NCBI RefSeq assembly: GCF_038051985.1 | Contig: NZ_CP150291.1 | Location: forward strand, 1,426,001 to 1,490,000 | From: Solibacillus sp. FSL H8-0523 | GTDB taxonomy: Bacteria > Bacillota > Bacilli > Bacillales_A > Planococcaceae | Length of the DNA: 64,000 nucleotides | Direction: 5' to 3' | In this document: positions 61,050-64,000 of the stretch, piece by piece | How the letters are laid out: each line of letters opens with the position of its first letter | Position numbering within the stretch: the stretch's first letter is position 1 | Program-made: the position numbers and the translations under genes | Notes under the pieces: generated by a model | Databases searched by the model: none | Seen by the model: the letters and a program-made list of their open reading frames with translations, nothing else | Told to the model about the DNA's origin: nothing

Positions 61050-62195
61050 ATGTCAATTGGACGAAATGATGCTTGTACATGTGGGTCAGGGAAAAAATTT
61101 AAGAAGTGTTGTTTGGGAAAGGTTACGAATGAATGGGGGACGGCTGGTGAAAATCCAGCGATTGAAGTTTTGCCTAAACCACTAAAGCAGCAGCAATTCT
61201 TTATCGATCGAGGTGTGCGTGAATTTGTATTGGCATCAATCGAATGGGGCCAACGCGTTTTAAAATCTGAGCCTGTCGATCAAGAACAGCTTGGGCAGAT
61301 TTTTCAGGATTTAAGATTGTTTGCTACAACATCAAATCAACGAGAGGCTTATATGGATATTTTAAAGTCGACATTTAAAGCGCGAAATGAGTCGTTACGT
61401 GCATCGCAAGCTATGGAGCTAAAAAAACTTACTGTAAGTCAACCTGTGTTGCTACAAAATGAACAGGCATTATTAAATGACATAGCAACTAGCTGTCTTT
61501 TGGATTTAAAACCAGAATTTGCTGAACCAGATTACGGGATGATTTCTATTCAGCTCGAGTTCGCCTTTATTGTAATAAAAGATGTACTACTTGAACAGCA
61601 GCAATTTGTTGATCACGTTCAATTAATTGTTGATGAAGAGAATGGACAAGAATTTTTAACAAATTGGTCGATTCAATATCAGCAACTAGAGCAAGGAGAT
61701 TTACCACAGCCGGTAATGGTTGAAATTTCTCATTTAAATGAGGGCTATAACACGTTGCAAAAGGTGAAAAATGACTATCCTCTTCTTGAAGAAAAGACGA
61801 AGAAGAACCTTGCAAGTGCACTCTATTATACGGAGCATTTAGATAATAAAATTCAACAATATTTGTTTTATGATGAGATTATTTTAGCGTTAATTACATC
61901 GATGGAAAAAGAATTTAGAACAATCATTGAATCACATAACCCTAAAAATGTGAATAAGCTACAATTTGTTGAGTTAATAAATGAATTTTATGATCATTAT
62001 GAAGCAAGCTTTACGGAACTTTCAAAAGATGAAGCACATGAATTACGCAAAATTCGTAATCAATTGGCGCATGGGGAACGTTCGGCAAAACATGAAGATT
62101 TTATAGCGATTAAAGCACAACTAATTGATCAACAGTTCTTCATGGCAATCCAACATATCAAGCAGGAATTACGCGTAGTAACAAATGAAAATTAA
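61050..62195 (+). CDS. SEC-C zinc-motif protein with HEPN-like C-terminal motif
   Basis: 381 residues. N-terminal SEC-C zinc motif GRNDACTCGSGKKFKKCC. The middle is helical with no recognised domain (residues 40-290). The C-terminal 80 residues contain ELRKIRNQLAHGERSAKHED: RNQLAH fits the R-N/H-x(3-4)-H motif of HEPN ribonucleases, set in two long helices. TATAAT at about 60953-60958 is a likely -10 element. Its stop is 123 bases before the retron RNA, same strand, so it may be a retron-associated effector; alternatively an unrelated chromosomal gene. Confidence 0.75.
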   Translation: MSIGRNDACTCGSGKKFKKCCLGKVTNEWGTAGENPAIEVLPKPLKQQQFFIDRGVREFVLASIEWGQRVLKSEPVDQEQLGQIFQDLRLFATTSNQREAYMDILKSTFKARNESLRASQAMELKKLTVSQPVLLQNEQALLNDIATSCLLDLKPEFAEPDYGMISIQLEFAFIVIKDVLLEQQQFVDHVQLIVDEENGQEFLTNWSIQYQQLEQGDLPQPVMVEISHLNEGYNTLQKVKNDYPLLEEKTKKNLASALYYTEHLDNKIQQYLFYDEIILALITSMEKEFRTIIESHNPKNVNKLQFVELINEFYDHYEASFTELSKDEAHELRKIRNQLAHGERSAKHEDFIAIKAQLIDQQFFMAIQHIKQELRVVTNEN

Positions 62196-62318
62196 AAGGA
62201 TGGGCATTTAGAATACATATACCCAAGCCAATAATTTTGTAGTATAATATTCTCAACGTTAAGTTATTCTTTAACAATATAGAGACTACTTAGAAGATTT
62301 TCTAGGTATTTCATTTAC

Positions 62319-62475
62319 GTAAAGTAGCCGTTTCCTTAATAGGTAAGTGTTACGCTACCATTTTTCCAGGTTGCAATTAAGCTTTCGCCTTCGTTGCACG
62401 AAGAAAAACAGGGGCCATGCCGACATAGTCGGAGCTTTATGGCAGATTTGCATTCGCAAAACAGGGCTACTTTAC
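62319..62475 (+). ncRNA. retron msr-msd RNA
   Basis: a1 GTAAAGTAGCC (62319-62329) and a2 GGCTACTTTAC (62465-62475) form a perfect 11-bp inverted repeat enclosing a highly structured RNA. An AGC with the probable branching guanosine (62327) lies at the inner end of a1, as in known retrons. Hairpins inside: CTTCG/CGAAG (62389-62403); a long msd hairpin GCCAT/ATGGC (62414-62443) with inner CCGAC/GTCGG; and TTTGC/GCAAA (62447-62460). TATAAT at 62243-62248 is a candidate promoter -10. It directly precedes a retron-type reverse transcriptase gene. Confidence 0.85.
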
Positions 62476-62482
62476 AAACGAT

Positions 62483-62514
62483 GCTGCGTAAATTCTTACG
62501 CAGCTTTTCTTTTT
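62483..62514 (+). terminator. terminator between retron RNA and RT gene
   Basis: A perfect 9-bp stem GCTGCGTAA (62483-62491) with TTACGCAGC (62496-62504), loop ATTC, is followed by TTTCTTTTT. Read-through would give the RT mRNA while most transcripts end as ncRNA. Confidence 0.85.
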
Positions 62515-62542
62515 GCAAAAATTGAAGATAGGTGAGCAGACC

Positions 62543-63562
62543 ATGACAAAATTAAAACCGATTATGCATGAAAAGCAAATTGCCGAGTTATTAGATGTAC
62601 CGTTTCGTGAATTTTATGAAACGCTTCAAGACGAAGAACGTTATCATGCATTCGCGATTGGTAAAAAGCGTGCCGGAAAACGAATTATTTATGCACCAAA
62701 TGACCAATTGAAGCACATTCAGCAGCAATTCCTACATGTATTAGATCAATACCCTGTACATCGCCAAGCGCATGGCTTCAGTAAGGGCAAGGACTTTATT
62801 ACGAACGCGTCGTTGCATGTTGGAAAGAACTTTATTTTTACATTTGATGTTGAAAACTTTTTCCCATCGATTAAGCAAAGAACGGTCAAAAGTTATTTTC
62901 GATCAACATTGAATTTAACGAATCATACATCAAATGTGTTAACAGATCTTGTATGCCATCCAGACGGTTTTTTACCACAGGGTGCACCAACATCACCTGT
63001 TATGACGAATCTCATTTTGTATCGTTTTGATCAGCACATGGAGGCGTTAGCGAAAAAGTACAAGTGTACGTATAGTCGCTATGCGGACGATATTACGTTT
63101 TCAACAAATGAAAATGTGTTTCCAAGCGCCATTGCGAAGCAGGATGTGGACGAGAATTGGCAAGTGAATGACAACATTGTCAAGGAATTAAAGGCTTACG
63201 GTTTGAAAATTCATCCACAAAAAGTGCATATGCAAATGCCTTCTAGTAAAAAGTTTGTTACTGGGGTTGTTGTCAATGAAAAATTGAATGTCAATCGCAG
63301 TTATATTAAACAGGTGCGCGCGGCTATTTATAATTTACAAACGAAAAAGCATTATAAGCAGGAAGTGTGTAAGGTGATTGGTCAGCAGGAGCGTCATTGG
63401 CATTTTGTTGAACGAACGCAGGTGCTACAGGCGATTCGCGTGTTACGTGGACAAATTGAGCATATTGGTAATGTGCGCGGAAAGCAGGATACGTATTATA
63501 CACAGCTTTTAAAAGCGCACCGGGCATTAATTGGTATATATCGTTATCGTAGAATTTTATAG
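62543..63562 (+). CDS. retron reverse transcriptase
   Basis: 339 residues from the ATG at 62543 (AGGTGAGCAGACC upstream). RT motifs: HGFSKGKDFITNASLHVGK contains the retron-specific NAxxH; TFDVENFFPSI carries the first catalytic Asp; GFLPQGAPTSPVMTNLIL follows; SRYADDITFS is the YADD active site. KFVTGVVVNEKLNV contains the retron VTG motif involved in recognising the cognate msr. All motifs are intact. No fused effector domain is present, so any effector must be a separate protein. Confidence 0.95.
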   Translation: MTKLKPIMHEKQIAELLDVPFREFYETLQDEERYHAFAIGKKRAGKRIIYAPNDQLKHIQQQFLHVLDQYPVHRQAHGFSKGKDFITNASLHVGKNFIFTFDVENFFPSIKQRTVKSYFRSTLNLTNHTSNVLTDLVCHPDGFLPQGAPTSPVMTNLILYRFDQHMEALAKKYKCTYSRYADDITFSTNENVFPSAIAKQDVDENWQVNDNIVKELKAYGLKIHPQKVHMQMPSSKKFVTGVVVNEKLNVNRSYIKQVRAAIYNLQTKKHYKQEVCKVIGQQERHWHFVERTQVLQAIRVLRGQIEHIGNVRGKQDTYYTQLLKAHRALIGIYRYRRIL

Positions 63563-63585
63563 GTAGTTGTTTAGGAGGCGTCTAG

Positions 63586-63771
63586 ATGACAGATAAACAA
63601 TGCCCAATTTGCGGCGAGAACAATGCATGTAACGTAGCAGATGCAAAAAACTGCTGGTGCATGACTGTCAAAATCCCACAGGCATTATTAGACGAAGTAC
63701 CAAAAGACCAGCAAAGTTGTATTTGCACAGACTGTGTACAAAACTATATGAAAAAAATGAAGACACTTTAG
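63586..63771 (+). CDS. cysteine-rich CWC-family peptide
   Basis: 61 residues with CPICGENNACN at the start, NCWCMTVKIPQALLDEVP in the middle and CICTDCVQNY at the end: the cysteine-rich CWC family. Seven to nine cysteines probably bind zinc. TAGGAGGCG precedes the ATG. It follows the retron RT by 23 bases but is a widespread chromosomal gene, so it is probably a host gene at the retron insertion site rather than part of it. Confidence 0.85.
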   Translation: MTDKQCPICGENNACNVADAKNCWCMTVKIPQALLDEVPKDQQSCICTDCVQNYMKKMKTL

Positions 63772-63787
63772 GCGTCTTCATTTTTTT
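63751..63787. terminator. bidirectional terminator overlapping the CWC gene end
   Basis: AAAAAAATGAAGAC (63751-63764) pairs perfectly with GTCTTCATTTTTTT (63774-63787); it spans the stops of both converging genes. Confidence 0.88.
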
Positions 63788-64000
63788 GTAGTTTTTGCGG
63801 CATAAGGCTGCTCGTGAAAATCAGTAAGCTAATTAGAAGGATAACACCGATTCCAATAATACTTACCGTTTGGTTGTTGCCTGTAAAAACAGAATAATAC
63901 ATCAGTCCAAAAATGAGAAAAACCATCAAGGTAAGGATTAAAAAGTATAGTTTATATAAAGCTTTTAGTAATAAGTACTTTTGTCCATCGTCATAGTATT
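63768..64000 (-). CDS. membrane protein, C-terminal part
   Basis: Partial gene cut by the right window edge; the frame is open from 64000 down to a TAA at 63768-63770. About 76 residues with two hydrophobic helices (YFLILTLMVFLIFGLMYY, SIIGIGVILLISLLIF) after a charged start (DDGQKYLLLKALYKL), ending SSLMPQKLQKNEDA. Family not assigned; the layout is like small DUF3169-type membrane proteins. The stop overlaps the last codons of the CWC gene on the other strand. Confidence 0.75.
   Translation of the reverse strand, partial: YYDDGQKYLLLKALYKLYFLILTLMVFLIFGLMYYSVFTGNNQTVSIIGIGVILLISLLIFTSSLMPQKLQKNEDA

Noticed and set aside
63586-63771. CWC-family peptide as part of the retron
   Set aside because: Although only 23 bases after the RT, the family is widespread in chromosomes and has no known defence link; it is more likely the flanking host gene.
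1-64000. CRISPR arrays, tRNA or rRNA genes
   Set aside because: No regularly spaced repeats and no tRNA or rRNA signatures were recognised on either strand when reading through the window.

Overview
The window looks like chromosomal DNA of a low-GC, Gram-positive, endospore-former-type bacterium, most likely a Planococcaceae member such as Lysinibacillus, Solibacillus or a relative. The reasons are AT-rich codon use, strong AGGAGG-type ribosome binding sites with frequent TTG/GTG starts, a haem-sensor chemoreceptor (HemAT type), T-box and cobalamin riboswitches, and S-layer (SLH) anchoring of surface proteins. No tRNA, rRNA or CRISPR array was seen. The genus assignment is inference.

Layout. 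(1) 1-6903: the 3' part of an ethanolamine-utilisation microcompartment operon (eutB' C L E M, two tandem PduL-type phosphotransacylases, eutN, a second eutM), unusually closed by a malate dehydrogenase. (2) 6964-22414: mostly housekeeping and accessory genes: a zinc-ribbon peptide, ppnP, an MFS exporter divergent from an XRE-TPR regulator with a three-site palindrome array between them, a 1381-residue secreted nuclease between direct repeats, a TnpB-only IS200/IS605 element, a MetX-like hydrolase, a phosphodiesterase plus UMF1 transporter pair, and a quinone reductase. (3) 22.7-35.2 kb: an eroded stretch. It holds intact genes (diguanylate cyclase, rlmN-like, histidine phosphatase, HemAT) mixed with debris: an orphan threonine-type T-box, a methionyl-tRNA synthetase fragment, a broken two-component/ABC-transporter locus, a CobW fragment and small orphan genes. 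(4) 35.2-40.4 kb: a Fur-controlled siderophore ABC transporter divergent from a Fur-controlled ferredoxin-NADP reductase. (5) 40.6-42.4 kb: a VanY-type carboxypeptidase and a truncated helD.

(6) 42.5-52.4 kb is the most striking region. A cobalamin riboswitch with terminator precedes six genes: a 1312-residue SLH-anchored protein with three DUF4430 (transcobalamin beta-like) domains around an alpha/alpha-toroid domain; an SLH-anchored alpha/alpha-toroid protein; a DUF4430 lipoprotein; and a complete ECF transporter (T, fused A-A', S). The two domain types are those that make up animal intrinsic factor and transcobalamin. I read the cluster as a surface-to-membrane vitamin B12 capture and uptake machine. 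It would feed the B12-dependent ethanolamine ammonia-lyase encoded at the start of the window.

(7) 52.5-60.8 kb: ordinary genes (MerR-like coiled-coil protein, AAA ATPase, AIM24 protein, M20 peptidase, CheW, DedA, nucleoside deoxyribosyltransferase, ECF sigma factor with partner membrane protein). (8) 61.0-63.6 kb: a retron. The msr-msd RNA can be mapped with an 11-bp a1/a2 inverted repeat, a terminator and a retron-type reverse transcriptase, and a SEC-C protein with a HEPN-like motif lies just upstream as a possible effector. The window ends with a CWC-type cysteine-rich peptide and the C-terminal part of a membrane protein on the other strand.
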